64,000 nt of DNA from JAOAPY01 sp038237475 (GTDB lineage Bacteria > Acidobacteriota > Blastocatellia > Pyrinomonadales > Pyrinomonadaceae): NCBI GenBank assembly GCA_038237475.1, contig JBBRYS010000009.1, forward strand, positions 1 through 64,000, written 5' to 3'. The notes beneath the pieces were generated by a model. It made no database searches, had not been told where the DNA came from, and worked only from the letters and a program-made list of their open reading frames with translations. Both the position numbers and the translations under genes were made by a program. Below are positions 19,901 through 27,906 of the stretch, piece by piece. Every line of letters starts with the position of its first letter. The first letter of the stretch is position 1.

Positions 19901-20059
19901 GAAAGGTTCCGTCGTGTACTCGGCGATCTTGCGCGTGTAATCTTCATCGATTGGCTGATTCGGATCGCGCGCAGGCTTGATCTGGGCCGCCGCCAGCATG
20001 GCACTGGCGATGATAACAAGTGAACAAACAGCCGAGCGGAAGCAGGTGTGTCTTATCAT
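16979..20059 (-). CDS. exported M14-family zinc carboxypeptidase
   Basis: The frame is open to 20173, but the ATG at 20059 is preferred. It has AGGA about 9 bases upstream, gives an immediate signal peptide (to AAAQ at about residue 26), and lies downstream of a good promoter at 20175-20203. The product is about 1026 residues. The N-terminal M14 domain shows the zinc ligands in TIHSTETG (His174, Glu177) and a later His in VLHDLHESVPYLYD. The middle region has a proline/lysine-rich linker (about residues 500-540). The C-terminal third looks like a class I glutamine-amidotransferase-like or DUF4350-like fold (VQGGGLFITVDD). This architecture is common in exported peptidases that may scavenge proteins or peptides. 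Its true substrate is unknown. Confidence 0.9.
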   Translation of the reverse strand: MIRHTCFRSAVCSLVIIASAMLAAAQIKPARDPNQPIDEDYTRKIAEYTTEPFFNSPLTDYLPASPTVPTPKMVLGDVAGAPGKLPYAEDVYRYMRLLEKATPRVKVYSIGTTEEGREMIAVAVASEKLLARLDENKARLSKLADPRTINLNDEEADKLVASSFPVYYITGTIHSTETGAPTALMELAYRLAVDDSAYIKNIRDNMVVLITPVVEVDGRNRMVDVYNWHLAHPNENWPSLVYWGHYVAHDNNRDAIGLSLKLTHNVLTTYLGWKAQVLHDLHESVPYLYDNTIGDGPYNAWVDPILTDEWQMIGWNNVSEMTKFGMPGVFAHGNFDTWSPGYLMFIAATHNGISRLYETFGNAGADTVERTLSPDEYQRTWYKQNPPLPKAKWSQRNNNNYEQSALLTTLFYFSNNSKLFLKNFYLKSKRSIEKPKNEGPSAYVFPAGDPRLGNQAELLRTLQAQGCEIHRATAPFTLTLKTKKIIDKKDQAKAQPSPSASPVPGAKSTDEPKTTTQEPTVDAKKVEKKTEEREFPAGSYIVRMNQPYSRIADALLDYQYWSPTDPQQDIYDDTAWTMGELGNVEVVRVTDLKALTVSAEIVKGEIKSPGGIIGSGTVYLINHTADNNLMTLRYQLRDASIDAAEEPFEAAGHKFNRGSFIVRKAVASDLNRLVTELGIQAYATDTAPDVKSHPVKTARIAIMHTWLSTQDEGWWRVAFDQLRVPYTYISTQDAAKDSNLRAKFDVIILAPVGRGTAAIVSGMPMYGNPIPWKTTALTPNLGKIDSTDDMRPGLGWIGLANLQKFVQGGGLFITVDDTTDLAVANGFTPGVSIQRAQKLKAIGDILRMKTVDEASPIAYGYSDSLAMYCMNGPIFNLSNVVGGRGGRQRREGRATGRGTADDPDVPQGRPANDPPEPPAPNEAWQAAQITDEQRRNNGGIIPPEQRPRVILRYADTKDLFVSGLLDGGDEIAQHPAVIDAPYGQGHVVLFSTNPMWRGQTKGSYFLVFNAILNFDNLNAGRKLDPK

Positions 20060-20174
20060 TTTCGTCATTCCTGGAAAGATTGAAGGCAAGTCATAAGTGG
20101 GGCGCAGGCTTCTCAGCGAACTTGTCAGTTCGGGGCCACAAACTTCATTTTCTAAAGCACAAGTGGTGAGCAAG

Positions 20175-20203
20175 TTTTAAGCGAATATTAACCAAGGTGT
20201 CAA
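20175..20203 (-). promoter_or_regulatory. sigma70-type promoter of the M14 peptidase gene
   Basis: On the minus strand, TTGACA (20198-20203) is separated by 17 bp from TTAAAA (20175-20180). Transcription would begin near 20168, giving an untranslated leader of about 108 bases before the chosen ATG at 20059. It also argues against translation starting at 20173. Confidence 0.6.
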
Positions 20204-20300
20204 ATAATTCTTTCCGTCAGGTAAGAATGCAGTTGAAGGCCGAGATGGATTGGCCCAAAAAGTCTGTTCCACCTTCAGCGTTTGGCGGATGAGTGAAAAC

Positions 20301-20457
20301 AGCCCAGCAGTTTGCTGCTGGGAACTGTCAGAGTTGAGACGAAGTCCGTGAAGCGGACGGCTGAAAAAGTTTGAGGCTCTGGTAATTATCAGTCAGCCGT
20401 CCGTTTCACGGACTGCCAATCATCGCGGCCCTATCCTCAGCAGTGAACTGCTGGGCT
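20301..20457. repeat. family C nested palindrome, copy 1
   Basis: Outer arms AGCCCAGCAGTTTGCTGC and its inverted partner (ending CTGCTGGGCT at 20457) enclose inner arms AGTCCGTGAAGCGGACGGCT and AGCCGTCCGTTTCACGGACT. The second copy is at 25679-25831. It lies in the 509-bp gap between the divergent M14 and YdeP-like genes, between their promoters. Confidence 0.8.
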
Positions 20458-20518
20458 ACTATCATGCGTCCGCTTTGCAAACTCTTAACTCTACTTAAGG
20501 CGTCAGTGCCGTCCTCGT

Positions 20519-20547
20519 TTGTAACAAAGCACTCGCTTCTTTAGAAT
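20519..20547 (+). promoter_or_regulatory. promoter of the YdeP-like gene
   Basis: TTGTAA (20519-20524), 17 bp, TAGAAT (20542-20547). The same two hexamers with the same spacing occur before the NlpC/P60 gene (35094-35122). The predicted start of transcription is only about 15 bases before the ATG at 20569, so the leader is very short. Confidence 0.6.
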
Positions 20548-20568
20548 TAGTTTTCTCGGATACATGCC

Positions 20569-22893
20569 ATGGCAGAACAGGAACCCATAGCCCCACAGGC
20601 CCAGGCCCAACCACCGGAAGAAACCTCCACCCCGGACATTAAGCCCATCAGCAAAGTCGCAGGTGGCGTCCCCGCGGTGATCCAGGCGATGAAGAGCGCC
20701 TGGTCTGAGATGGGTGTCATTCGCGGTACGCGCGCTTTGCTGCAGCTTAATCAGACCGGCGGCTTTGATTGTCCGGGTTGCGCCTGGCCCGAACCTGATA
20801 CGGAACGATCGCACGCAGAATTTTGTGAGAATGGCGCCAAGCACGTTGCCGATGAAGCGACTACGAAACGAATAACTGCTGAGTTCTTCAAAAAGTGGAG
20901 CGTTGCAGATCTCTCCCGGCAATCCGATTACTGGCTGGGGCAACAGGGCCGGTTGACTGCACCGGTACTGCTGAGCGAAGCAGGCACTCATTATCAACCA
21001 ATCGGCTGGGACGAAGCCTTGCAACTGATCGCAGCCGAGTTGAATGCGCTTGGCTCGCCCGACGAAGCCGTCTTCTACACCTCCGGTCGCGCCAGCAACG
21101 AAGCAGCGTTCCTCTACCAGTTGTTCGTGCGCCAGTTCGGTACCAACAACCTCCCGGACTGTTCCAACATGTGCCATGAATCAAGCGGCACCGCACTCGG
21201 GGAAACCATTGGCGTTGGGAAGGGAACCGTAACTCTTGAGGATTTTGAGCTGGCCCAGGCCATCTTTGTCATTGGTCAGAATCCGGGCACGAACCATCCG
21301 CGGATGCTAACTGCGTTGCAGAAGGCCAAGCGCAATGGCTGCCGGCTCGTACACATCAATCCCCTCCCGGAGACCGGGATGACCCGTTTCAAACATCCGC
21401 AGCAGCTTGGGGATCTGCTGGGCCAGGGGACCGAGCTGGCGGACCTGTTTCTGCAGGTGCGCATCAACGGCGATGTGGCTTTGTTGAAAGGCATCATGAA
21501 GGCGTTGCTTGCCGCTGAGGAAAAGGACCCGGGGCGCGTTCTCGATCATGAGTTTATCAAGGAGCACACCAGCGGATTTGCCGAGTTTGCTGCTGCGCTG
21601 GAGCATTTCGAATGGAACGATCTGGTCGAGCAAAGCGGCATCGACAGGACACAGATCGAAGCTGCAGCTCGTATCTTTGTGACCTCTGAGCGCACTATTT
21701 TTTGTTGGGCCATGGGTTTGACCCAACACAAGAATGCCGTGGCCAACATTCAGGAAATCGTCAACCTGATGTTGTTGCGCGGGCAGATTGGGAAGCCCGG
21801 CGCTGGCTTATGTCCGGTGCGTGGGCACAGCAATGTGCAGGGCGATCGCACGATGGGAATCACGGAACGTCCCACACAAGCATTTCTCGATCAGTTGGCC
21901 ACCGAATTCAGTTTCTCACCGCCGCGCGCGCATGGGCTGGATACAGTCGACTCGATCAAGGCCATGCACGTTGGGCGGGCCAAAATTTTCTTTGCGCTTG
22001 GCGGGAATTTTCTTTCGGCCACTCCGGATACGGAATACACGGCCGATGCTTTGCGCAAATGCCGCCTGACCGTCCAAGTCTCAACCAAACTCAATCGCGG
22101 ACACTTGATAACTGGCCGCCGGGCTTTGATCCTTCCCTGCCTGGGCCGCACTGAAATTGATATGCAAGCAGGCGGACCACAGTTTGTGACCACTGAAAAT
22201 TCGATGGCAGTAGTGCAGGCCTCGCGCGGGTTTTTGAAACCGGCAGAGGCGAGGCTGTTGAGTGAGCCTGCGATTGTCGCGCGGCTGGCGCGCGCCACGC
22301 TTGGCACGCGCAGTACTGTTAACTGGGAGGAACTCATCGGAGACTATGATCGCATTCGAGACTGGATCTCGCGCATCTATCCCGGCTTTGAGGATTACAA
22401 CGAAAGGGTGCGCCGAGCGGGCGGGTTTTATTTGCCCAGCGCTGCGCGCGCCCGTGTTTTTCAAACGTCCACGGGCAAAGCTCGCTTCACCGTCCACGAT
22501 CTTCCCAAGCACAATCTGCAGCCGGGGCAGTTTTTGATGATGACTGTTCGCAGCCACGATCAGTTCAATACGACGATCTATGGCCTCGACGACCGTTACC
22601 GGGGCATACGCAACGGGCGCCGGGTAGTCCTCTTGAATGCTGACGACCTGCGCCACAGCGGGCTTGCAGAAGGCGAGATAGTGGATCTCGTAAGCCACTT
22701 TGAAGGCGAAGAACGAGTGGCGCGCCATTTCATGGTTGTGACTTATGATATTCCCCGCCGTTGTGCGGCCACCTATTTCCCGGAAGCAAATGTGCTGGTG
22801 CCTTTGCGCAGCGTAGCCGAGAAAAGCAACACACCCGCCTCAAAGTCGGTGGTTATTACGATCGAAGGCAAAGGGGGAAGGGGTAAGAAATAA
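20569..22893 (+). CDS. FdhF/YdeP-family molybdopterin oxidoreductase
   Basis: The 774-residue product matches the YdeP branch of the formate dehydrogenase alpha-subunit family: GGFDCPGCAWPEP early, FYTSGRASNEAAFLYQ, then DCSNMCHESSG where catalytic family members carry the Cys or Sec that binds molybdenum, and a C-terminal molydopterin dinucleotide-binding domain (DQFNTTIYGLDDRYRG). E. coli YdeP is linked to acid resistance, and its physiological substrate is unclear. The CxxC near residue 65 is not a complete [4Fe-4S] site. It is followed by msrC, pirin and MFS genes on the same strand; a stress-related set is possible but inferred. Confidence 0.9.
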   Translation: MAEQEPIAPQAQAQPPEETSTPDIKPISKVAGGVPAVIQAMKSAWSEMGVIRGTRALLQLNQTGGFDCPGCAWPEPDTERSHAEFCENGAKHVADEATTKRITAEFFKKWSVADLSRQSDYWLGQQGRLTAPVLLSEAGTHYQPIGWDEALQLIAAELNALGSPDEAVFYTSGRASNEAAFLYQLFVRQFGTNNLPDCSNMCHESSGTALGETIGVGKGTVTLEDFELAQAIFVIGQNPGTNHPRMLTALQKAKRNGCRLVHINPLPETGMTRFKHPQQLGDLLGQGTELADLFLQVRINGDVALLKGIMKALLAAEEKDPGRVLDHEFIKEHTSGFAEFAAALEHFEWNDLVEQSGIDRTQIEAAARIFVTSERTIFCWAMGLTQHKNAVANIQEIVNLMLLRGQIGKPGAGLCPVRGHSNVQGDRTMGITERPTQAFLDQLATEFSFSPPRAHGLDTVDSIKAMHVGRAKIFFALGGNFLSATPDTEYTADALRKCRLTVQVSTKLNRGHLITGRRALILPCLGRTEIDMQAGGPQFVTTENSMAVVQASRGFLKPAEARLLSEPAIVARLARATLGTRSTVNWEELIGDYDRIRDWISRIYPGFEDYNERVRRAGGFYLPSAARARVFQTSTGKARFTVHDLPKHNLQPGQFLMMTVRSHDQFNTTIYGLDDRYRGIRNGRRVVLLNADDLRHSGLAEGEIVDLVSHFEGEERVARHFMVVTYDIPRRCAATYFPEANVLVPLRSVAEKSNTPASKSVVITIEGKGGRGKK

Positions 22894-22952
22894 GAGCAAA
22901 GGGCGAAGAGGGAAGAGGTGAGAAGTTAGGGAGGGGGGGTAAGTAAAAGGCA

Positions 22953-23441
22953 TTGACTTTTAAACTAGAGGAACCGAATACAAACTCAAAGGTGGAGTTG
23001 TATGAATTGCTGGCGGCGCAGGTGCGTAGTCTGCTCGCAGGGGAACGCGATTTCATCGCCAACGCAGCGAACTTCTCGTCACTGGTCTACCATTCGCTGC
23101 CCGACTTGAACTGGGCCGGATTCTACCTCTTCAAGGATGGCGAACTGGTGCTCGGACCATTCCAGGGAAAGCCTGCGTGCATTCGCATCGGTCTGGGCAA
23201 AGGTGTGTGCGGCACAGCTGCGATGAGCCGATCAACCATCGTGGTTAATAACGTCAATGAGTTTCCCGGTCACATCGCTTGCGACAGCGACTCGAACGCC
23301 GAGATAGTAGTGCCGCTGCTCGCCGGCGAACGCTTGTTGGGAGTCTTTGACGTCGATAGCCCCTCGCTCAGCAGATTCGATGATGAAGATGCAGCAGGTT
23401 TGAACCGGCTGGTGAAAATTTTTATGGAGCAATGTAATTAA
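22953..23441 (+). CDS. msrC: free methionine-(R)-sulfoxide reductase, GAF type
   Basis: This 162-residue GAF-domain enzyme reduces free L-methionine-(R)-sulfoxide in the cytoplasm. The three functional cysteines of the family are present: Cys76 (GKPACIRI), Cys86 (GVCGTA) and Cys110 (HIACDSDSN), within the typical motif NWAGFYLF...LGPFQGK. The marked start is TTG at 22953; an in-frame GTG at 22992 would match the shorter E. coli protein better, so the first 13 residues are uncertain. It follows the YdeP-like gene by 59 bases and precedes pirin by 38. Confidence 0.93.
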   Translation: MTFKLEEPNTNSKVELYELLAAQVRSLLAGERDFIANAANFSSLVYHSLPDLNWAGFYLFKDGELVLGPFQGKPACIRIGLGKGVCGTAAMSRSTIVVNNVNEFPGHIACDSDSNAEIVVPLLAGERLLGVFDVDSPSLSRFDDEDAAGLNRLVKIFMEQCN

Positions 23442-23479
23442 GACAAACCATCCAGGGTTTGAAGTGAAGCGGAGAGATT

Positions 23480-24175
23480 ATGATTTCAGTTCGGAAAGCA
23501 AACGACCGGGGCCATTTTGACTTTGGCTGGCTAAATACCTATCACACGTTTTCCTTTGGGGACTATTACGATCCGCAATTTATGGGATTTCGCAGTCTGC
23601 GTGTGATCAACGAAGATCGGGTCGCGCCGCAGACCGGTTTCCCAAAGCATGGTCACCGGGATATGGAGATTATTACTTACTTGCTCGAAGGCGAACTCGA
23701 ACACAGCGACAGCATGGGCAACGGCTCGGTGATCCTCCCCGGCGATGCGCAACGCATGACGGCGGGAACGGGTGTAACGCATAGCGAAGCAAATTCGTCA
23801 GCCGCACCCGTGCACTTACTGCAAATCTGGATTTTGCCGGGAACTCAGGGACTTAAACCCGGCTACGAACAGAAGGCATTCAGCGCTGCGGATAAACTAA
23901 ATCAACTGCGCCTGATTGCTGCGGCCGATGGGCGCGCCGGAGCTGTAACGATTCATCAGGATGCCAGCATCTATGCCAGTCTGCTCGAGCCTGGTAGTGA
24001 AGTCGTGCATGAAATCGCTCCCGAGCGTCACGCCTGGCTTCAGGTAGCCCGTGGTGCGGTTACACTCAATGGCACTCCATTGGACCACGGAGATGGCGCT
24101 GCCATCAGCAACGAAGCAACTCTAACGATTGCGGGGCGCGAGCAAGCAGAACTACTCCTTTTCGATTTGGCTTAA
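23480..24175 (+). CDS. pirin-family protein (YhhW-like quercetinase type)
   Basis: The 231-residue bicupin has the metal-binding residues of YhhW: His57 and His59 (PKHGHRDME) and His101 with Glu103 (GVTHSE). YhhW oxidises quercetin in vitro, and the in vivo role of bacterial pirins is uncertain, often stress-related. A GGAGAG-like ribosome-binding site precedes the ATG. It is 38 bases downstream of msrC, so co-transcription is likely. Confidence 0.92.
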   Translation: MISVRKANDRGHFDFGWLNTYHTFSFGDYYDPQFMGFRSLRVINEDRVAPQTGFPKHGHRDMEIITYLLEGELEHSDSMGNGSVILPGDAQRMTAGTGVTHSEANSSAAPVHLLQIWILPGTQGLKPGYEQKAFSAADKLNQLRLIAAADGRAGAVTIHQDASIYASLLEPGSEVVHEIAPERHAWLQVARGAVTLNGTPLDHGDGAAISNEATLTIAGREQAELLLFDLA

Positions 24176-24291
24176 ATCGTAATAGGCCTTACATGTTTGA
24201 AAAACAGCTTGCCTAATTACAAGATTCTAATTTCCGGAGCTCGCTGCTGTGGAGCTTGTGCAGTCAGGGGCCGAATTGCATACTCAACTTG

Positions 24292-25518
24292 ATGGTCGAG
24301 TCCAAAGCCGAGGCCGGGAAAATTGCGCGTTGGCGAGCGCTGGTTCTTCTCTCGACTGCCGAGTTGCTCGGCATGTCACTGTGGTTCAGTGCCGCAGCGG
24401 TGGCTCCCGCGCTGAAGCTTGAGTGGCACCTTAACGAGTCCAGCGCCGGATGGCTGACTATCGCAGTGCAGCTTGGCTTTGTCGCCGGGACACTCATCAG
24501 CGCGCTGCTAAATCTTCCCGATGTCATCAGCACCAGACATTTGTTTGCAGTCAGCGCCTTTGCAGGGGCGCTGACAAATGCAACCTTTGGCTGGCAGGCG
24601 CACGGCCCGAAGTTGGGCATCGTGCTGCGATTCCTGACGGGGTTTTGCCTGGCCGGCGTTTATCCTCCCGGTCTGAAAATCATGGCGACCTGGTTTCGCG
24701 AGCGTCGTGGGATGGCGCTCGGTGTCCTCGTGGGGGCCTTGACCCTGGGCAAGGCTGCGCCTTACCTGGTCAACGCGGTCGGCAGCAGCAATTGGCGTAA
24801 TAATGTGTTGCTGGTTTCGCTGTTCGCGTCACTGGCCGGCCTCATTGTTCTGATCTTTGTCAGTGATGGACCACACGCTTTGCCAGCGGCCCAGTTTGAT
24901 TGGAAGCAGGCCGGCAGAGTGTTCCGAAATCGCGGCGTACGCCTGGCCAATCTTGGCTACCTGGGCCACATGTGGGAACTCTATGGGATGTGGACCTGGA
25001 TCCCGGTGATGATCCGGGCGAGTCTCGCGCAAAGTGGTGATTCACCGGCGCTGGCCGAAGTGGGAGCTTTCGTCGTGATTGGTTGTGGCGCAGTTGGCTG
25101 CGTTGTGGCGGGCCAGATCGCGGATCGCTATGGACGAACGCTCGTCACGTCATGGGCGATGGGTATCAGCGGTAGTTGTTGTCTCTTAATAGGATTCTTA
25201 TTCGGCGCGCAACCACTACTGCTGCTTTTATTCGCGGCCGTTTGGGGAGCAAGTGTCGTGGCTGATTCGGCGCAGTTTTCGACCTGCGTCACTGAGCTTG
25301 GCGATCCGCGTTATGTGGGCACGGCGCTCACGATTCAGATGTGTCTTGGATTTCTTTTGACGACTATCTCGATCGAGCTGGTGCCGCACTTTGTTAAGCT
25401 CGTCAGCTGGCGCTACGCATTTGTGATTCTTGCACCCGGACCATTTCTGGGTGTCATCGCGATGATGAGATTACGCGGGCTGCCTGAGGCCGTGAAGATT
25501 GCTCAGGGGCGACGATAG
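24292..25518 (+). CDS. MFS transporter
   Basis: The product has 12 predicted membrane helices and typical MFS loops, notably the DRYGR motif between the sixth and later helices (QIADRYGRTLV) and ATWFRERRGMALG in the first half. The frame can begin at a TTG (24256), but the ATG at 24292 is more plausible because the extra residues are not hydrophobic or conserved. The substrate is unknown; relatives with the AELLGMSLWFSA start are often annotated nitrate/nitrite or MFS-unknown. It follows pirin by about 115 bases and precedes a repeat-rich gap. Confidence 0.88.
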   Translation: MVESKAEAGKIARWRALVLLSTAELLGMSLWFSAAAVAPALKLEWHLNESSAGWLTIAVQLGFVAGTLISALLNLPDVISTRHLFAVSAFAGALTNATFGWQAHGPKLGIVLRFLTGFCLAGVYPPGLKIMATWFRERRGMALGVLVGALTLGKAAPYLVNAVGSSNWRNNVLLVSLFASLAGLIVLIFVSDGPHALPAAQFDWKQAGRVFRNRGVRLANLGYLGHMWELYGMWTWIPVMIRASLAQSGDSPALAEVGAFVVIGCGAVGCVVAGQIADRYGRTLVTSWAMGISGSCCLLIGFLFGAQPLLLLLFAAVWGASVVADSAQFSTCVTELGDPRYVGTALTIQMCLGFLLTTISIELVPHFVKLVSWRYAFVILAPGPFLGVIAMMRLRGLPEAVKIAQGRR

Positions 25519-25528
25519 GCGAAGGGGA

Positions 25529-25653
25529 GTCCAGTCAACAAGTAGGGCAAACAGCCCGTCAATAAGTCGGGCGAACAGCCACGTCAATAAGTAGAGCGAA
25601 CAGTCCAGTCAATAAGTAGGACGAACAGTCCAGTTAATAAGTGGAGCCGAACA
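25529..25653. repeat. five tandem 24-26 bp repeats (minisatellite)
   Basis: Five consecutive units run 25529-25553, 25554-25577, 25578-25602, 25603-25627 and 25628-25653, each close to GTCCAGTCAATAAGTAGG plus GCGAACA, followed by a degenerate partial unit. Units differ by one to five substitutions or indels, so this is a diverged tandem array and not a CRISPR (there are no spacers). It is in the gap after the MFS gene and before the family C palindrome. Confidence 0.85.
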
Positions 25654-25678
25654 GTCCGCAAAGTAGACGAATGAAAAT

Positions 25679-25860
25679 AGCCCAGCAGTTTACTGCTGGG
25701 GACAGGAGCGCGCTGGTGTGTGGGAGTCCGTGAAGCGGACGACTGAATGATGATCTCGGAGGATGTCAGGCGTCCGTTTCACGGACTACGTATCAATTTT
25801 AAAACTGATCCCCGCGATAAATCGCTGGGCTATCTTCAGTCGTCCGCTAAGCGCGGACTC
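25679..25860. repeat. family C nested palindrome, copy 2, with adjacent hairpin
   Basis: AGCCCAGCAGTTTACTGC opens the copy; inner arms AGTCCGTGAAGCGGACGACT and the inverted GTCCGTTTCACGGACT follow (to about 25787), and the right outer arm is eroded (ATCGCTGGGCT ends at 25831). A further short GTCCGCTAAGCGCGGAC hairpin follows at 25842-25858. The order matches copy 1 at 20301-20457. Confidence 0.75.
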
Positions 25861-25868
25861 GTGGAGCT

Positions 25869-25874
25869 TATAAT
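25869..25874 (+). promoter_or_regulatory. -10 box of the nth gene
   Basis: A perfect TATAAT lies 35 bases before the nth start codon (25909), just after the repeat block. No good -35 hexamer is at the right distance, because the repeat's last hairpin occupies that position. Confidence 0.45.
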
Positions 25875-25908
25875 CGACCGTTCTCCTCCACGATGAAATA
25901 GAAACAAA

Positions 25909-26580
25909 ATGGATAAAGAAACAAAGGCGCTTAGAACACAGACACGAAAGATCATTCGCTTGCTGAAGCGGGCCTATCCGGATGCCAAATGCTCGCTGCA
26001 TCACTCAAACGCTTTTGAATTACTGATAGCCACCATTCTTTCAGCTCAATGCACCGACGATCGCGTCAACATTGTGACCGCGGATTTGTTCCGCAAGTAT
26101 CGCAAGCCCGAAGACTATCTTGACGTCTCAACCAGAGAACTGGAAAAAGACATACGGACGACCGGGTTCTTTCGAAACAAGACGAAGGCGATTCAAGGCA
26201 CGGCCCGACTCCTTACTGAGCAATACGGCGGCAAGGTGCCAAGGACCATGGACGAATTGCTCGAGTTGCCGGGTGTCGCGCGCAAGACCGCCAATGTCGT
26301 GCTCGGAAACGCTTTCGACATCGAGTCGGGTGTGGTCGTCGATACTCATGTCACTCGGCTTTCACATCGGTTGGGCTTGAGTGAGCAAAAGACCGCAGAA
26401 AAGATCGAGCAGGATCTGATCGGTCTGGTACCGAAAAGCGATTGGGTGATCTTCTCGCACCTGCTGATCGCCCATGGCCGCAAGACGTGTAAGGCCCGCA
26501 ATCCTACCTGCGATGAGTGCGTGCTGGAAAAACTTTGTCCATCTTCTTTCCTGAAAACCGGGGTAATTCCGCCGAGTTGA
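25909..26580 (+). CDS. nth: endonuclease III
   Basis: Nth is a DNA glycosylase/AP lyase removing oxidised pyrimidines in base-excision repair. The 223-residue product has the helix-hairpin-helix LPGVARKTANVVL with catalytic Lys126, the catalytic Asp145 (VVVDTHVTR), and the C-terminal [4Fe-4S] motif with Cys194, Cys201, Cys204 and Cys210 (C-x6-C-x2-C-x5-C). Length and motifs are typical. It is preceded by a TATAAT-bearing promoter region and followed by a separate promoter for the next operon. Confidence 0.97.
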   Translation: MDKETKALRTQTRKIIRLLKRAYPDAKCSLHHSNAFELLIATILSAQCTDDRVNIVTADLFRKYRKPEDYLDVSTRELEKDIRTTGFFRNKTKAIQGTARLLTEQYGGKVPRTMDELLELPGVARKTANVVLGNAFDIESGVVVDTHVTRLSHRLGLSEQKTAEKIEQDLIGLVPKSDWVIFSHLLIAHGRKTCKARNPTCDECVLEKLCPSSFLKTGVIPPS

Positions 26581-26674
26581 TGCCCCAACGGCCGCCCCGG
26601 CCTTCGTGTCGAAGCTGGAAGACTCCTAAAAAAAGGCAGTGGCAGCAACCTCAATCGGGGCTTACGGCCAGCGT

Positions 26675-26704
26675 TTGGCTATTTTGGGCGAAGGTGGCTA
26701 GAAT
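26675..26704 (+). promoter_or_regulatory. promoter before the metallopeptidase/ATP-grasp genes
   Basis: TTGGCT (26675-26680), 18 bp, TAGAAT (26699-26704). The -10 hexamer is the same as before the YdeP-like and NlpC genes. The predicted leader to the ATG at 26807 is about 95 bases. Confidence 0.45.
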
Positions 26705-26806
26705 CATCGCGTTCTTCAAATCTCAACATTCCCCTAAGCAGGCATGACATCAATCTTGCTCCCGATACAGGTGTATTGCGCTCCGCCGGGTGAGGTGTCA
26801 TAAGCG

Positions 26807-27826
26807 ATGAGTTACCGTTTCCCCTGGCATCGTCTCTCAGAGGAGCACCTGCTTGACACACGCATCTGCGATCTCACTATCAAGATCCGCCGGTCCTTTC
26901 TGGAACCGCATATCAAGCGCTTGTATGACGAACTGAATAACCGCGGCATTCGCTTTAAACCCCATGTCTGGCTCTCAGAAGAGTGGTTTTCGCCGGATGG
27001 TGTGCCCGGGATTGCGATACCTTTTTATCTCGCGCATCCGCGCCTGATGAAACTTGAGCGCAAGCAAATGCTCGAGGTCGAAGGCGGGACCGATACGGAG
27101 TGCATGCGTATTTTGCGGCACGAAGCCGGGCACGCTCTCGACACTGCTTTCCGCTTACACTTCAAGCGCCGATATCGCGAGTTGTTTGGTTCCTTCGCCC
27201 AGCCTTATCCGGATTTTTATAAGCCAAAACCGAAGAGCCGCAAGTTCGTGCTGCATCTGCCTGCCTGGTACGCGCAGGCACACCCGGCGGAAGACTTTGC
27301 TGAAACCTTCGCTGTGTGGCTGACGTCGCGCTCGCATTGGCGGCGTCGCTACAAGGGCTGGCCGGCGCTGCACAAACTGGAATACATCGATGAGGTGATG
27401 AACGATCTCGCGGGCACCAAGCCAAAGAACCGGACGCGTACCAAGGTCGAACCACTGTCGGCGCTGAAGATAACCCTGCGGGAACACTATCAGCGCAAAC
27501 GCGAGCGATATGATTTTCAGTATCCGGCTGTTTACGATCGAGATCTGAGCCGCATCTTTTCAGACGACCCGCGCGATCAATCAAAGCCAAGCGCGGCTGT
27601 ATTTCTGCGAAGTATCAGGCGCGAAGTGCGACAGATTGTCGCTGACGGAACAGGCGTACACCAGTACACTATCGATCACGTGCTTGAGAACATGATCGAT
27701 CGCTGCAAGGAACTGAAGCTGCGCGTGGCGACATCACGCCGCGAAGCGCGCCGCAAAGTGATGATTGTTCTGACAGTTCAGATCATGAATGTGCTCCATT
27801 CCGGTTATCATCGCATCGCAGTCTGA
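26807..27826 (+). CDS. putative zinc-binding metallopeptidase
   Basis: The 339-residue product has HEAGH (residues 105-109), a zincin HExxH motif, and HPAEDFAETFAVWL (about 159-172) with acidic residues likely to provide the third zinc ligand. It matches a family annotated as putative zinc-binding metallopeptidase; no signal peptide or membrane segment is seen, so it is cytoplasmic. GAGG lies about 11 bases before the ATG. It is the first of three same-strand genes with an ATP-grasp ligase 80 bases downstream. Substrate and biological role are unknown; a link to the ligase (making and breaking peptide bonds) is inferred from position. Confidence 0.82.
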   Translation: MSYRFPWHRLSEEHLLDTRICDLTIKIRRSFLEPHIKRLYDELNNRGIRFKPHVWLSEEWFSPDGVPGIAIPFYLAHPRLMKLERKQMLEVEGGTDTECMRILRHEAGHALDTAFRLHFKRRYRELFGSFAQPYPDFYKPKPKSRKFVLHLPAWYAQAHPAEDFAETFAVWLTSRSHWRRRYKGWPALHKLEYIDEVMNDLAGTKPKNRTRTKVEPLSALKITLREHYQRKRERYDFQYPAVYDRDLSRIFSDDPRDQSKPSAAVFLRSIRREVRQIVADGTGVHQYTIDHVLENMIDRCKELKLRVATSRREARRKVMIVLTVQIMNVLHSGYHRIAV

Positions 27827-27906
27827 AGCTGAAGGTCCGCCAAACTTCGATTTGTGGAAACCGCAACCAACCCGGCCGCAGTTTAGTAGTCCGCTTTCGG
27901 TGTTGT

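Noticed and set aside
20503..21177. Minus-strand open frame over the YdeP-like gene start
   Set aside because: It is antisense to a clear gene and lacks domain features and a ribosome-binding site.
25529..25653. Tandem repeats considered as a CRISPR array
   Set aside because: Units are contiguous, diverged and have no spacers; no cas genes nearby.
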